DNA of 64,000 nucleotides from an uncultured Bacteroidales bacterium (GTDB lineage Bacteria > Bacteroidota > Bacteroidia > Bacteroidales > Bacteroidaceae): positions 1 to 64,000 of the forward strand of contig CASFRV010000010.1 in NCBI GenBank assembly GCA_949297215.1, read 5' to 3'. The notes beneath the pieces are model-generated. The model saw only the letters and a program-made list of their open reading frames with translations. It had not been told where the DNA came from and ran no database searches. The first letter of the stretch is position 1; the number at the start of each line of letters is the position of its first letter. Positions 10,151-20,157 of the stretch are shown here, piece after piece. The position numbers and the translations under genes are program-made.

Positions 10151-12970
10151 TTGCAAAGAACGAATTTCCTCCACAGTCTCCTGCTGCTTCTGCTCGCCGC
10201 GCTGCTGCCCGCCGCCGCTGCGGGCCAGACGCTGACGCTGACGGGCTCGGTCAGGACGGCCGAGGGCCGGCCCGTGGGGCTGGCCACGGTGCAGCTCAAC
10301 CAGTCGCTCGGCACGCAGACCGACGACGACGGCACGTTCAGCATCGGCCGCCTGCGGCCGGGCACGTACACCTGGCGCGTGGCCTATCTGGGCTATGAAA
10401 CGCGCACCGGCCAGATTACGCTGCGCACGGGCCGCGAGCGGCTCGACGTGACGCTGCGCGAGATGAACCTGCAACTGAAAGACGTGACCGTCGTGGCCAC
10501 GCAGAGCCGCGAGGGCTCCACCTCGACCATCGGGCAGGAGGCCATACGCCACATACAGCCCAAAAGCCTGGCCGACCTGCTGCAACTCGTGCCGGGCGGC
10601 CTCACCACCAACCCCGACCTGAGCTCGCTGGCCCAGGCACAGATACGCGAAATAGACGCCGACGCCAACAACGCGCTGGGCACGGCCGTCGTGGTGGACG
10701 GCACGCCCCTCTCGAACGACGCCAACCTGCAAGCCCTGGCCACAGGGCGCTACGGCGCGGCATCGAGCGCCACGGCCGACGGCATGAACGACCAGACCAC
10801 CGCCGGCCGCGGCACTGACCTGCGCACCGTGAGCGCCGACAACATCGAGAGCGTCGAGGTGATACGCGGCATCCCGTCGGTGGAGTATGGCAACCTCACG
10901 TCGGGCGTCGTCGTGGTGAAGACCAAGGCGGGCGCCACGCCCTGGGAGCTGAGGGCCAAGGCCGACCCCTTCTCCAAGCTCGTTTCGGGCGGCAAGGGCT
11001 TTGCCCTAAAACGCGGCGGGGCTGCCAACTTCAGCGTCGACTACTCTTCCTCGTACGGCGACACGCGCCGCCGCTACTTGGGCTATGAGCGCATCACGGC
11101 CTCGGCGGGCTACTCCGACAAGTTCGGCCCCCTCTCGCTGAACGTGCGCAGCGCCTTCTATTCGAACGTCAACACGCGCCGCTCCGACCCGCAGATGACG
11201 GAGATGAACGTGACGTATAAAAACAAGAACGTGGGCGGCCGCCTTTCGCTCTACGGCACGCTCACGGCCGACGCGCCCTGGCTGTCGAGCCTCGACTATA
11301 ACCTCTCGGTGCAGGCCGCCGGGACGCTCGACGACCACCACGAACTCGTACATACGCCCGACGGCGTCGTCACCGACGTGCGCGAGGCGGGGCTGCACGA
11401 GGCCCGCTTCCTCAACAAGGCCTACTATGCCGACTACCAGCTCAAAGGCCTGCCGCTCAACGTCTACATGCAGCTCAAGGGCGAGAAATACTTTGCCCTG
11501 CCCCGCGACGGCTACACGTCGCTGCGCTACGGCCTCGACTATACGCTCGACGCCAACCGCGGCCGGGGCCTCGTGTTCTCGATGGAGGCGCCGCCCCAAA
11601 GCTCGGGGGCCCAGACGCTGCGCCCCCGCTCCTTCAAGGACATACCGGCCTTGCAGAACCTCTCGTTCTTTGCCGAGGACCGCCTGCACACGGCCCTGGG
11701 CGGACGGCCCCTCACGGCCACGGCGGGCGTGCGCCTGAGCCGCCTCTTCCTGAACGCTGCGAAGAGCGGCGGACGCCACGGCATCTTTGCGGCCGAGCCG
11801 CGCCTGAACCTGTCGTTCACCCTGCTCGACCGCCGTAACAACGCCCTCTTCGACCACCTGAGCCTCACGGGCGGCTACGGCATCAGCCACAAAATGCCCA
11901 CGCTGCTCTATCTCTACCCCGACCACGTGTGGTTCGACAACGTGAGCCTGAGCCACTACGGCACCGACGAGAGCTCGCGCCTGGCCCTCATGACCACGCA
12001 GGTGGTCGAGGCCACGCAAAACACCGACTTGAAGCCTGCCGAAAGCCGCAAGTGGGAGGTGGGCCTGCGCTTTGCCCTTGGGGGCGTCAAGGGCTCCGTC
12101 ACCTACTTCAACGAGCGCCACCGCCACGAGTTTGGCTTCGCCTCGCAGCTCTTCTGGGCCCACTACGACCGCTTCGACGTGCCGGCCGCCGCCACCGACG
12201 TGCGCTTCGACGGCACCGGCGTGAGCTACACGCTCGACGGCACCGCCCACACCGCCGCCCGCACGGCCCTGACCGACCTGTACACGTGGAGCCGCCCCGA
12301 CAACACGACGCGCTCGATGAAACAGGGCGTGGAATACACCCTCGACCTGGGCACGTGGCAGGCCCTGCGCACCTCGCTCAACGTCGACGGCGCATGGCTC
12401 CACATCAGGCGCACCGCCGAAAAGCAGCAGCTGCGCTACATCGACCGCACGTACGACTATGCCGCCGTCATGCCCGCGGGCAGCGGCCTCGTGTCGAACC
12501 GCCTGAACACCAACTTCCGCTTCATCACCCACATCCCCGCCGTGCGGCTCATCTTCACCACGACCGTGCAGGTTGTGTGGTACGAGAGCGAGCAATCGGT
12601 CTACGAGGACGCCGACGGCAACGCCCTCTACCGCCCCACGGCCGACGGCACGCAGCTCTGCGTGGAGCCCCTGGGCTTCTACGACAAGAGCGGGGCCTAC
12701 ACCCCGTGGCGCCCCGAGCATGCGGCCGACCCCGTGCTCGGACGCATGGCCCAGCGCTACATGAGCTACGCCTTCGAGCGCGACGTGGTGGCCCCCTGGG
12801 TGCTGCTCAACTTCCGCCTCACCAAGGAGCTGGGACGCTTCGGCGAAGTGTCCTTTATCGCCAACAACTTCCCCAACATGTCGCGCTGGCACACCAACCG
12901 CCACTCGCGCGCCCAGCGGCAGCTCTACCCCGACATGTACTTCGGCGCCGAGCTGAAGCTCTCCCTTTGA
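10151..12970 (+). CDS. TonB-dependent outer-membrane receptor
   Basis: With a TTG start at 10151 the product is 939 residues: a signal peptide (about 1-24, poly-Leu core ending AAAAGQ), a carboxypeptidase-regulatory-like domain (about 27-105), a plug domain (about 118-250, with VPGGL and the VEVIRGIPSVEYG segment) and a 22-strand-type barrel to the C-terminus. Such receptors import ligands across the outer membrane using TonB energy. No ATG lies between the open upstream frame and the signal peptide, which makes TTG the likely start. It is the first gene of a seven-gene locus with a DUF4876 lipoprotein, a barrel protein, three cysteine peptidases and an HmuY-like lipoprotein. The ligand is unknown; a peptide or haem-bearing ligand is inferred only from the neighbours. 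Confidence 0.88.
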   Translation: MQRTNFLHSLLLLLLAALLPAAAAGQTLTLTGSVRTAEGRPVGLATVQLNQSLGTQTDDDGTFSIGRLRPGTYTWRVAYLGYETRTGQITLRTGRERLDVTLREMNLQLKDVTVVATQSREGSTSTIGQEAIRHIQPKSLADLLQLVPGGLTTNPDLSSLAQAQIREIDADANNALGTAVVVDGTPLSNDANLQALATGRYGAASSATADGMNDQTTAGRGTDLRTVSADNIESVEVIRGIPSVEYGNLTSGVVVVKTKAGATPWELRAKADPFSKLVSGGKGFALKRGGAANFSVDYSSSYGDTRRRYLGYERITASAGYSDKFGPLSLNVRSAFYSNVNTRRSDPQMTEMNVTYKNKNVGGRLSLYGTLTADAPWLSSLDYNLSVQAAGTLDDHHELVHTPDGVVTDVREAGLHEARFLNKAYYADYQLKGLPLNVYMQLKGEKYFALPRDGYTSLRYGLDYTLDANRGRGLVFSMEAPPQSSGAQTLRPRSFKDIPALQNLSFFAEDRLHTALGGRPLTATAGVRLSRLFLNAAKSGGRHGIFAAEPRLNLSFTLLDRRNNALFDHLSLTGGYGISHKMPTLLYLYPDHVWFDNVSLSHYGTDESSRLALMTTQVVEATQNTDLKPAESRKWEVGLRFALGGVKGSVTYFNERHRHEFGFASQLFWAHYDRFDVPAAATDVRFDGTGVSYTLDGTAHTAARTALTDLYTWSRPDNTTRSMKQGVEYTLDLGTWQALRTSLNVDGAWLHIRRTAEKQQLRYIDRTYDYAAVMPAGSGLVSNRLNTNFRFITHIPAVRLIFTTTVQVVWYESEQSVYEDADGNALYRPTADGTQLCVEPLGFYDKSGAYTPWRPEHAADPVLGRMAQRYMSYAFERDVVAPWVLLNFRLTKELGRFGEVSFIANNFPNMSRWHTNRHSRAQRQLYPDMYFGAELKLSL

Positions 12971-13007
12971 AACAAACATCCCAACAATCATCAAAAAACA
13001 TCCCGTT

Positions 13008-14210
13008 ATGAAAACAAGACATCTCAACCTGTGGAGCGCCCTGCTCCTCGTGGCCGGAGGCCTCACCACCTTTGCTTGCAGCGACGACGAGGACCAGGCC
13101 CCGCAGCGCCACGTGCTCACCGTCAACCTCACGCTGCCTGCCGAGGTGGCCGCCACCGACGTCGAAGACCTCAAAGTCGTCGTCACCGACAGCCGCGGCT
13201 CAAGCGACACCGTGAGCGTGACGGGCGGCCAGAGCGTGGCCGTCGAGCTCCTGCAAGGACAATACACCCTGACAGCCGACGGAAAAATCAAGGACGAGAA
13301 CTTCAGCTACGTCAGCGGCACCGGGAACGTGGCTCTCTACGCCGATGCGACGACCACCATCGCGCTGTCGAAAATCATCCAGTCGCCCCTCGTCTTCAAG
13401 TCCATATACAGCACGGGCGGCATCGCAGGCTACGTTGTCGACCAGTACTACGAAATCGTCAACAACTCGGACGAAGTGCAATACCTTGACGGCCTCATCA
13501 TGAGCGCGCCCACGGGCCACCAGACGGCAGCCAACGCCTGGCAGGCAGCCGGCGTCACCGACCTCTACGAGAGCGGGCAAGGCGTCGTCGTGGCCTTCCC
13601 CGGCAGCGGAACCGACCATCCGTTGCAGCCGGGCGAGAGCGTCGTCGTGGCCAACGACGCCGTGAACCACCGGGAGATGGCTCCCGAGGGCAACAACTGC
13701 CCCGACCTGAGCGGAGCCCAGTGGGAGGTCTACATCAGCAACGTCAACGGCGAAATCGACTACCCGGGGGCCGACAACCTCGACGTCATCTTCCAGAACA
13801 ACGCCTATATGAAAGCCTTCGGGCTGGGCTTCTTCGGCCGCGGCTTCATCCTGGCCCGCTGCCCCGAGGGCATGACGCCCGCCCAGTTCGCAGCCGACCC
13901 TGCCAACTTGCAGACCATGCCGGGAACCACGAGCTCGACGCAGTATCTCATGATACCGAGCGACTACGTGCTCGACGCCGTCGACATCTGGGAGCCGGGG
14001 TCGGAAACGTTCTACCCCACCTTCCTCGCCAAAGACGACGCCAACGGCATCGTGGGCAGCGAGGCTTGGAGCGGTCGCTGCGTGCGCCGCAAGGTGAGCC
14101 GCATCGAAAACGGCCGTGCCTACTACCAGGACACCAACAACTCCTCGGCCGACTTCCTCAACAACCAGCCGCTCACGCCGGGCCAGACGCCTACGCAGGC
14201 CGACCTCTGA
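13008..14210 (+). CDS. DUF4876 lipoprotein
   Basis: The 400-residue product has a lipoprotein signal peptide with a lipobox ending at Cys24 (LTTFAC, followed by SDDED), an N-terminal beta-sandwich region (about 35-125), and the DUF4876 region that begins with SPLVFKSIYSTGG and continues through YYEIVNNSDE and a lamin-tail-like fold. The family is typically encoded directly after a TonB-dependent receptor and before an outer-membrane barrel, as here, and is presumed to be a surface-exposed partner of that receptor. It starts 37 bases after the receptor stop. No enzyme motif is visible. Confidence 0.85.
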   Translation: MKTRHLNLWSALLLVAGGLTTFACSDDEDQAPQRHVLTVNLTLPAEVAATDVEDLKVVVTDSRGSSDTVSVTGGQSVAVELLQGQYTLTADGKIKDENFSYVSGTGNVALYADATTTIALSKIIQSPLVFKSIYSTGGIAGYVVDQYYEIVNNSDEVQYLDGLIMSAPTGHQTAANAWQAAGVTDLYESGQGVVVAFPGSGTDHPLQPGESVVVANDAVNHREMAPEGNNCPDLSGAQWEVYISNVNGEIDYPGADNLDVIFQNNAYMKAFGLGFFGRGFILARCPEGMTPAQFAADPANLQTMPGTTSSTQYLMIPSDYVLDAVDIWEPGSETFYPTFLAKDDANGIVGSEAWSGRCVRRKVSRIENGRAYYQDTNNSSADFLNNQPLTPGQTPTQADL

Positions 14211-14270
14211 CACTAACACGGGACGGCCGGCGCTGGAAAACGCCCGACGCCGGCCACCGGCAGAAAAGAC

Positions 14271-14310
14271 AAAAGGCAGTGGCGTCCCGCCCGGGCTCCA
14301 CTGCCTTTTT
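14271..14310 (+). terminator. Intrinsic terminator-like hairpin inside the uptake locus
   Basis: AAAAGGCAGTGG (14271-14282) pairs perfectly with CCACTGCCTTTTT (14298-14310), giving a 12-bp stem ending in a T-run. It lies between the DUF4876 gene and the barrel gene, which continue in the same direction, so it would partly stop transcripts and lower expression of the downstream peptidase genes. Confidence 0.75.
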
Positions 14311-14334
14311 CCCGACCCCTCCACCCATCACAGC

Positions 14335-15933
14335 ATGAAGAAATCACTCATCACCACACCGCGCCGCCTGCTGCTCGCCACCCTGCTCACGGGCGCGGCC
14401 ACGACGCGCGCCGCCCTGCCCGACAGCACCCTCCTGCTGCTGCGCCACGCCGACGCCGACCGCACGGCCAACCTGCGCATGGGCAGCCTCAACCCCGTGA
14501 GCCTGCGCCACCACGCCGTCAAGGACTACGGCTACGGCGCCGTGGGCTACAGCTGGACCCACGGCGGCTATCACGCCCCCGACGCCTCGGGCCATGCCGA
14601 CGCCATCGACGTCCGTCTCGACGGGCGCCGCAGGCTGGGCGCGTTCGACGTGGCGGGCTACATCGCCTATCTCAACTCCACCGAGCGCCACCGCAGCTGG
14701 AACAGCACGCTCTTCCTCCCGGCCGACAACCCCTTCGTGCTGTGCGACTCGGTGGCGGGCGAAACGTCGACCGAGAGCTTCCGCCTGGGCGTGGCGGCCG
14801 CATGGAACGGCGGGGGACGCCTCACGGCAGCCCTCCGGGCCGACATGCTCACGGGAAGCATGGCCGACCAGACCGACCCGCGCCCCAAAACCGACGCCAC
14901 GTGGATCCATCTGGCGCCGGGCGCCGAGCTGGCCCTCACGCCCGCCCTCTCGCTCGGCCTCGCCCTGAGCGCCGACATCTACCGCGCCAACACCTCGCAC
15001 GTCGTTATCAACACGATGGAGACGCACCGCTTCTTCCTGATGAAGGGCGTGGGCGACTTCCAGCGGCAGTCGTCGGCCGACATCGGATCCTACCCCCGCG
15101 AGTACAAGGGTGAGACCTTCGGCGGCGCCCTCACGCTCGTCTACGAGCCGCAAGGGAAGCGCTGGCGCAACTTTCTCGAGCTGCGGGCCGCGGCCGGGGG
15201 CGAGGACGCCGTCGACGGCGGCACCCACTTCACCTACCGCGGTGGCGACTACGCCCGCCGGCGGTTCAGCCTCAGCGAGCGGGCTCAAATCGTGGGGAGC
15301 CGCGCCACGCACGACGTCACCCTCGAAGCCAGCTACGCCACGGGCGAGGGCACGTGGTACGACCAGCGGCGCATGGTCGACACCGAGCACGGCAACATCA
15401 TCTACTACGAGACGCTGAGCAAAGACCTCATATATAAATCGACCGACATGGCTGCCGCCATCGGCTGGCGCGCCACCCTGCCCGGCCGCGGGCTGCCCCG
15501 CTGGACGTTCACGGCCTCGGCCCGCGTGGAGCGCTCGGAGCGCCGCCACTTTGCCGCCGAAACCACGCGCCAGGAGCTCACGCGGGCCGCGCTGCGGGCC
15601 GGGGTGGAAAGAAGCGTGGCCCTGCGCCGCTGGGCCCTCACGGCCCGTCTGGCGGGAGCTTACGTCCTGCCGCTCGGGGAGCGCACCTACGGCTCGGCCC
15701 TGGCCGACCTCGAAGCGGAATACGCGGCCCCCTTCTTCGAATACCGCAGCGCCCGCGAGGCCGGCGTGAGCGGTAGCCTCGAAGCCCTCGTCCCGCTCAG
15801 GAGCAGCGGCCTCGGTCTGCGCGCCTTTGCCGATGCCTCGGGACGTTTCTTCCTGGGCGACGGCACATGGAGCGACCGCTACGACGGCACCTCGCAGCTC
15901 AACATTCGGGCGGGCGTGGGCCTGGCCTTCTGA
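14335..15933 (+). CDS. DUF6850-like outer-membrane beta-barrel protein
   Basis: The ATG at 14335 starts a clear signal peptide (MKKSLITTPRRLLLATLL, cleavage after TTRA) on a 532-residue protein. The rest is a series of alternating amphipathic strands ending with a C-terminal aromatic residue (GVGLAF), typical of an outer-membrane barrel. Content and position after a TonB receptor and a DUF4876 lipoprotein match the DUF6850 barrel family. Its role is unknown; it may form a companion pore or a surface scaffold for the receptor system. Earlier in-frame start codons lie inside the preceding gene or terminator and were rejected. Confidence 0.75.
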   Translation: MKKSLITTPRRLLLATLLTGAATTRAALPDSTLLLLRHADADRTANLRMGSLNPVSLRHHAVKDYGYGAVGYSWTHGGYHAPDASGHADAIDVRLDGRRRLGAFDVAGYIAYLNSTERHRSWNSTLFLPADNPFVLCDSVAGETSTESFRLGVAAAWNGGGRLTAALRADMLTGSMADQTDPRPKTDATWIHLAPGAELALTPALSLGLALSADIYRANTSHVVINTMETHRFFLMKGVGDFQRQSSADIGSYPREYKGETFGGALTLVYEPQGKRWRNFLELRAAAGGEDAVDGGTHFTYRGGDYARRRFSLSERAQIVGSRATHDVTLEASYATGEGTWYDQRRMVDTEHGNIIYYETLSKDLIYKSTDMAAAIGWRATLPGRGLPRWTFTASARVERSERRHFAAETTRQELTRAALRAGVERSVALRRWALTARLAGAYVLPLGERTYGSALADLEAEYAAPFFEYRSAREAGVSGSLEALVPLRSSGLGLRAFADASGRFFLGDGTWSDRYDGTSQLNIRAGVGLAF

Positions 15934-15965
15934 TGCCTCCCTGTCACGCATAAACCCCTTATCGC

Positions 15966-17945
15966 ATGAAACGAACCCTCACCCTCCTTCTGCTGACCCT
16001 CATCGCCACGGCCGCACACGCCGTGCGCCACACGTTTGCCGTCGTCGTCGACACGGTGAGCCTGCGCCTAGCGGCGGCCGAACTGCGCGATTACGCCTGG
16101 GCCGTGGAGCAGACCAACGGCTGGCGCGTCGTCGTGCTGCCCGACCGCTGGGGCTGCCCCGACTCGCTCCGCGCCGAGCTGCGACGTCTCTATCTCGACG
16201 ACAAAGCCCCGCTCACGGGCGCTGTCTTCGTGGGCGACATACCCATCGCCATGGTGCGCGACGCGCAACACCTAACGAGCGCCTTCAAGATGGACCAGCG
16301 CGAGCCGCGGCGCGAGAGCTCCGTGCCGTCCGACCGCTTCTACGACGACTTTGACCTCGTCTTCGAGCCTCTGGGCCGCGACGAGGGCACGCCCCTCTTC
16401 TACTATTCGCTCACGTCGGCCTCGCCCCAGGAGCTCCGTCCCGACATTTTCAGCGGGCGCATCCGCCCCACCGACGCGGGCGGCACCTCGCGCTACGAAA
16501 AGCTGCGCCGCTACCTGCGCAAGGCCGTGGCGGCCAAGCGCGCGGCCGGGCCCGTGCGGCGGCTGTTCTACTTTACGGGGCACGGCAGCCTCTCGGAGTC
16601 GGCCGTGGCCCACATCGACGAGAAGCGCGGCTGGCTCGACCATTTTCCTGCCCTCGGAGCGCTGCCTTCGTCGGTCGAATACATGGACTTTGCCGACGCT
16701 CCCGACGTCAAGACGCGCCTGATGAACCAGCTCATGCGCACCGACATCGACATTGCCGTCCTGCACCACCACGGCGACTGGGACACGCAGTATCTGAGCG
16801 ACTCGGTGAACCTCACGCTGGCCGACTTTGACTCCCTGGGCTTCGCCCCGTCGTGCCGCCTGGTCGTGCTCGACGCCTGCTTCAACGGCTCGTTCCACCG
16901 CGACGACTGCATCGCCTCGCGCTACGTCTTCGCCGAGGGCGAAACCGTGGTGGCCCTGGGCGGAACGGTGAACCTGCTGCAAGACAAGCGCTACGACCGC
17001 TACATGGGCCTCATGGACGAAGGCGTCTGCGTGGGGCGCATCCACCAATATGCCTGCCGGCTCGAAGAGCACGTCATCGGCGACCCCACGTTTGCCTTTG
17101 CTCCGCGCGGAGCGGCGCCCCTGCCGGCTGCAGTGGCTGACGGCGAGGCCGCCGGGCGCCGCCTGCTCGACCACCCGCTGGCCGACGCGCGCTGCCTGGC
17201 GCTGGCCGAGGCCTTCCGCGGCGGCCGGGTGGAGGCAGCCCGCCTCGTCGGCCTTGTGCGCACCGACCCCTCGCCGCTGGTGCGGCTCGAAGCGCTGATG
17301 CTGCTCGCCGAGAGCGGCGGCGAGGCCTACGTCGAAGCCCTCGCGGCGGCCGCTGCCGACAACTATGAGATGACGCAGCGCTTTGCCGCCAGCGGCATCG
17401 GCCGCGTGGGCCACCCCTCGCTGGCCCTGCCCCTGGTGAAGCTGCTCGCCTCGCCGGGCACGTCGGCCCGCGTGCGCTTCTGCGCGGAGCAAAGCCTGCA
17501 ATATTTTCCTGCCGACACGCTTCGCGCCGCCCTCGCCCGCGTGTACGCCGACCCGGCCATGCGCCGCGTCGACAAAGCCGGGGAGAAGCGCCGCCTTGAA
17601 ACCCTCGTCGGGCGCGCCGCCACGCGCTGGGCCGACGACGTGGCCCGCCTGTGCCGTGGCGAGATGACGCCGCGGCAGGCCCGGCAGTATGCCGACTACC
17701 TGCGCATCTACCTGCCCCACGACCAGATGGCCGACGTGGCCCGCCTGGCCCTGCGCTGCAACGACGCGGAGCTTGCGCGCGCCCTGGTGCACGCCCTGGG
17801 CTGGCACGCCGCCTCGTGGCGCGCCCCCGAGGTGCGCGAGCTGCTGCGCCCCCTGGCCGACGACGCCGCGGCCCCGCCCGCCGTGCGCGACGAGGCGCGC
17901 CGCACCCTGAAACGCCTGACGCCCAGCGTCACGGGCCGCCCCTGA
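15966..17945 (+). CDS. C25-like (gingipain-type) cysteine peptidase with HEAT-like tail, copy 1
   Basis: The 659-residue product has a signal peptide (about 1-19), a caspase-hemoglobinase-type domain to about residue 375 and an alpha-helical HEAT-like region from about 395 to the end. The catalytic pair is probably His269 in HHHG and Cys305 in LDACFNG; a second GHGS motif (205-208) resembles the gingipain His motif and is an alternative. Unlike gingipains it has no T9SS sorting domain, so it should stay in the periplasm or be held at the outer membrane by a partner. It starts 32 bases after the barrel gene and is followed 46 bases later by a paralogue that shares most of the domain. Substrate specificity cannot be read from sequence. 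Confidence 0.8.
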   Translation: MKRTLTLLLLTLIATAAHAVRHTFAVVVDTVSLRLAAAELRDYAWAVEQTNGWRVVVLPDRWGCPDSLRAELRRLYLDDKAPLTGAVFVGDIPIAMVRDAQHLTSAFKMDQREPRRESSVPSDRFYDDFDLVFEPLGRDEGTPLFYYSLTSASPQELRPDIFSGRIRPTDAGGTSRYEKLRRYLRKAVAAKRAAGPVRRLFYFTGHGSLSESAVAHIDEKRGWLDHFPALGALPSSVEYMDFADAPDVKTRLMNQLMRTDIDIAVLHHHGDWDTQYLSDSVNLTLADFDSLGFAPSCRLVVLDACFNGSFHRDDCIASRYVFAEGETVVALGGTVNLLQDKRYDRYMGLMDEGVCVGRIHQYACRLEEHVIGDPTFAFAPRGAAPLPAAVADGEAAGRRLLDHPLADARCLALAEAFRGGRVEAARLVGLVRTDPSPLVRLEALMLLAESGGEAYVEALAAAAADNYEMTQRFAASGIGRVGHPSLALPLVKLLASPGTSARVRFCAEQSLQYFPADTLRAALARVYADPAMRRVDKAGEKRRLETLVGRAATRWADDVARLCRGEMTPRQARQYADYLRIYLPHDQMADVARLALRCNDAELARALVHALGWHAASWRAPEVRELLRPLADDAAAPPAVRDEARRTLKRLTPSVTGRP

Positions 17946-17991
17946 CGCCCCGGTGCGAAACAACCATCCGAACATCAAACCGACACATTTT

Positions 17992-20157
17992 ATGATACGC
18001 AAAATCCTACTCACCGCCGCGGCCGCCGTGCTGGCCGCCCTGAGCGCCGCGGCACGCGGCGGCTTTGCCATCGTCATCGACCCGAAGAGCTACGCCGAGG
18101 CCCGCGCCGAGGTGGAGGCCTATGCCGACGCCGTGCGCGAGACAGACGGCCTGACGCCCCACATCCTCGTGGACCGCTGGGGCGTGCCCGACTCCATCCG
18201 CGCCGCCCTGCGCCGCATGCACGACGACAGCCGCACGGCGCTCGAAGGCTGCGTCCTTGTGGGCGACATACCCATCGCCATGATACGCGACGCCCAGCAC
18301 CTGACGAGCGCCTTCAAGATGAACCAGAAGATGGACCGCCGCAGCTCCTCCGTGCCCTCGGACCGCTTCTACGACGACTTCGGCCTGCAATTTGAGCCCT
18401 TGGGGCGCGACGAGAGCGAGCCCTACTTCTACTACTCGCTTGCGGCCTCGGGCGAGCAGCGCCTCGAACCCGACCTGTACAGCGGCCGCATACGCCCCAC
18501 CGACGTGGGCGGCACCTCGCGCTACGAGAAGCTGCGCCGCTACCTGCGCAAGCTCGTGGCCGAAAAGCGGGCCCGCCCGCAGCTGCGCCGCATCTTCTTT
18601 TTCAGCGGCCACGGCTACATCTCCGAGTCGCGCCCGGCGCGCATGGACGAAAAGGCCGGGCTCTACGAGCACTTCCCCCTGCTGCGCGGGCAGCGCGAGG
18701 CTATCGGCTACATGGACCACAGCGACGTCAACCCCGTGAAGGAGCGCCTCATGAACGAGCTCATGCGCGACGACCTCGACTTCGCCCTGCTCCACCACCA
18801 CGGCCTGGACAACACGCAATACCTCAACGAGATTGCCATGCCCCGCATGCCGCGCCAGGCCCGCGAGTGGATCAAGGCCTACTGCCGCGCCCGCCTGCAA
18901 GCCGCCCGCGAGCGCGGACGCAACACCGACTCGCTGCGCACCGTGCTCGAAGGGCAGTATGACCTGCCCGCCTCGTGGCTCGAAGGCTGGGACGACCCCG
19001 CCCTGCTGCGCGCCGACTCGCTGCGCGACGCCGCCCTCGACCTCCACTTGGAGGACTTTGCTGGCTACGGCTTCGCCCCCAACTGCCGAGTGGTGATGAT
19101 CGACGCCTGCTTCTGCGGCTCGTTCCACCTGGACGACTGCATTGCCAACCAATACATCTTCTCGCCGGGCCGCACCGTGGCCTGCATCGCCAACTCGGTC
19201 AACGTGCTGCAAGACAAATGGAGCGACCGCCTGGTGGGCCTCATGGCCATGGGCGGCTGCGTGGGCGACGTCGTGCGCTATTCCACCTATCTCGAATCGC
19301 ACGTCGTGGGCGACCCCACGTTCCGCTTCGCCGACGAGCGGGGTCACAACGTCGACGAGCTCATACGCCTCGACCGCGTGGCCCGGTGGAAGAAGCTGCT
19401 GCGCGCCCCCGAGGCCGACCTGCAAGTGCTGGCCATCGAGCACCTGCACCGCCACGGCGCCATCGGCAGCGACGAGCTGCTCCGCCTGTTCCGCACCTCG
19501 CCGTCGGCCCTGGTGCGCATGCAGGCCTTGCAGACGCTCTCGCAGATCAACGACGCGCGCTTTACCGAAGCCCTGCGCCTGGGCGTCGACGACAGCTACG
19601 AGCTCGTGCAGCGCCACGCCCTGCGCCTGCTGGGCAGCACGGGCGACACCGCCCTGGTGCCGGGCCTCATCAGCGTGTGCATACGCAACAACACGTCGGA
19701 GCGCTGCAACTTCAACGCCCGCACCGCTCTGTCGTACTACACGGCCGACGTGCTCCTGCCCGAGTTTGCCCGCCAGTTTGACAGCCCCGCGGTGAAATAC
19801 GTGCGCAAGGACACGGTGCGCGCCATCATCGAGAAGAGCATACGCTACAACGCGGGCAAGTGGACCGAATACATGGACCGCATCACCTCGCCCGACACGC
19901 CGCAGAAGCAGCGCCTCTCGGCCATACGCACGCTGCGCAACAACTGCGTGCATGCCGCCGTGCCGCGCCTCGTGGCCTACCTGCGCTCGTGCACCGACGC
20001 CGCCACGCAGGTGGCCCTGCTCGAAGCGCTGGGGTGGCACCGCCTGTCGACGGGCGCGCCCCTGGTGCGCCGGGCCGCCCTCGACATGAGCCGCGACGAG
20101 CGTCTGGCACCCGAGGTGCGGCGCGAGGCGCTGAAAACCTATAACCGCCTGCAATGA
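17992..20157 (+). CDS. C25-like (gingipain-type) cysteine peptidase with HEAT-like tail, copy 2
   Basis: The start ATG at 17992 is chosen because it gives a signal peptide (MIRKILLTAAAAVLAAL); the frame is open 39 bases further upstream. The 721-residue protein aligns with the preceding gene along its whole length, sharing segments such as VGDIPIAM and TSRYEKLRRYLRK. It differs by an insert of about 60 residues (roughly 284-350) between the probable catalytic His270 (HHHG) and Cys373 (IDACFCG). The C-terminal third is HEAT-like and there is no T9SS sorting domain. The stop overlaps the start of the C1 peptidase gene (ATGA), implying coupled translation. A tandem duplication followed by divergence is the simplest origin. 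Confidence 0.8.
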   Translation: MIRKILLTAAAAVLAALSAAARGGFAIVIDPKSYAEARAEVEAYADAVRETDGLTPHILVDRWGVPDSIRAALRRMHDDSRTALEGCVLVGDIPIAMIRDAQHLTSAFKMNQKMDRRSSSVPSDRFYDDFGLQFEPLGRDESEPYFYYSLAASGEQRLEPDLYSGRIRPTDVGGTSRYEKLRRYLRKLVAEKRARPQLRRIFFFSGHGYISESRPARMDEKAGLYEHFPLLRGQREAIGYMDHSDVNPVKERLMNELMRDDLDFALLHHHGLDNTQYLNEIAMPRMPRQAREWIKAYCRARLQAARERGRNTDSLRTVLEGQYDLPASWLEGWDDPALLRADSLRDAALDLHLEDFAGYGFAPNCRVVMIDACFCGSFHLDDCIANQYIFSPGRTVACIANSVNVLQDKWSDRLVGLMAMGGCVGDVVRYSTYLESHVVGDPTFRFADERGHNVDELIRLDRVARWKKLLRAPEADLQVLAIEHLHRHGAIGSDELLRLFRTSPSALVRMQALQTLSQINDARFTEALRLGVDDSYELVQRHALRLLGSTGDTALVPGLISVCIRNNTSERCNFNARTALSYYTADVLLPEFARQFDSPAVKYVRKDTVRAIIEKSIRYNAGKWTEYMDRITSPDTPQKQRLSAIRTLRNNCVHAAVPRLVAYLRSCTDAATQVALLEALGWHRLSTGAPLVRRAALDMSRDERLAPEVRREALKTYNRLQ

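Noticed and set aside
10151-10153. Upstream ATG at 9893 as the receptor start
   Set aside because: It would put about 85 Arg-rich residues before a perfect signal peptide and begin upstream of the -7 promoter element.
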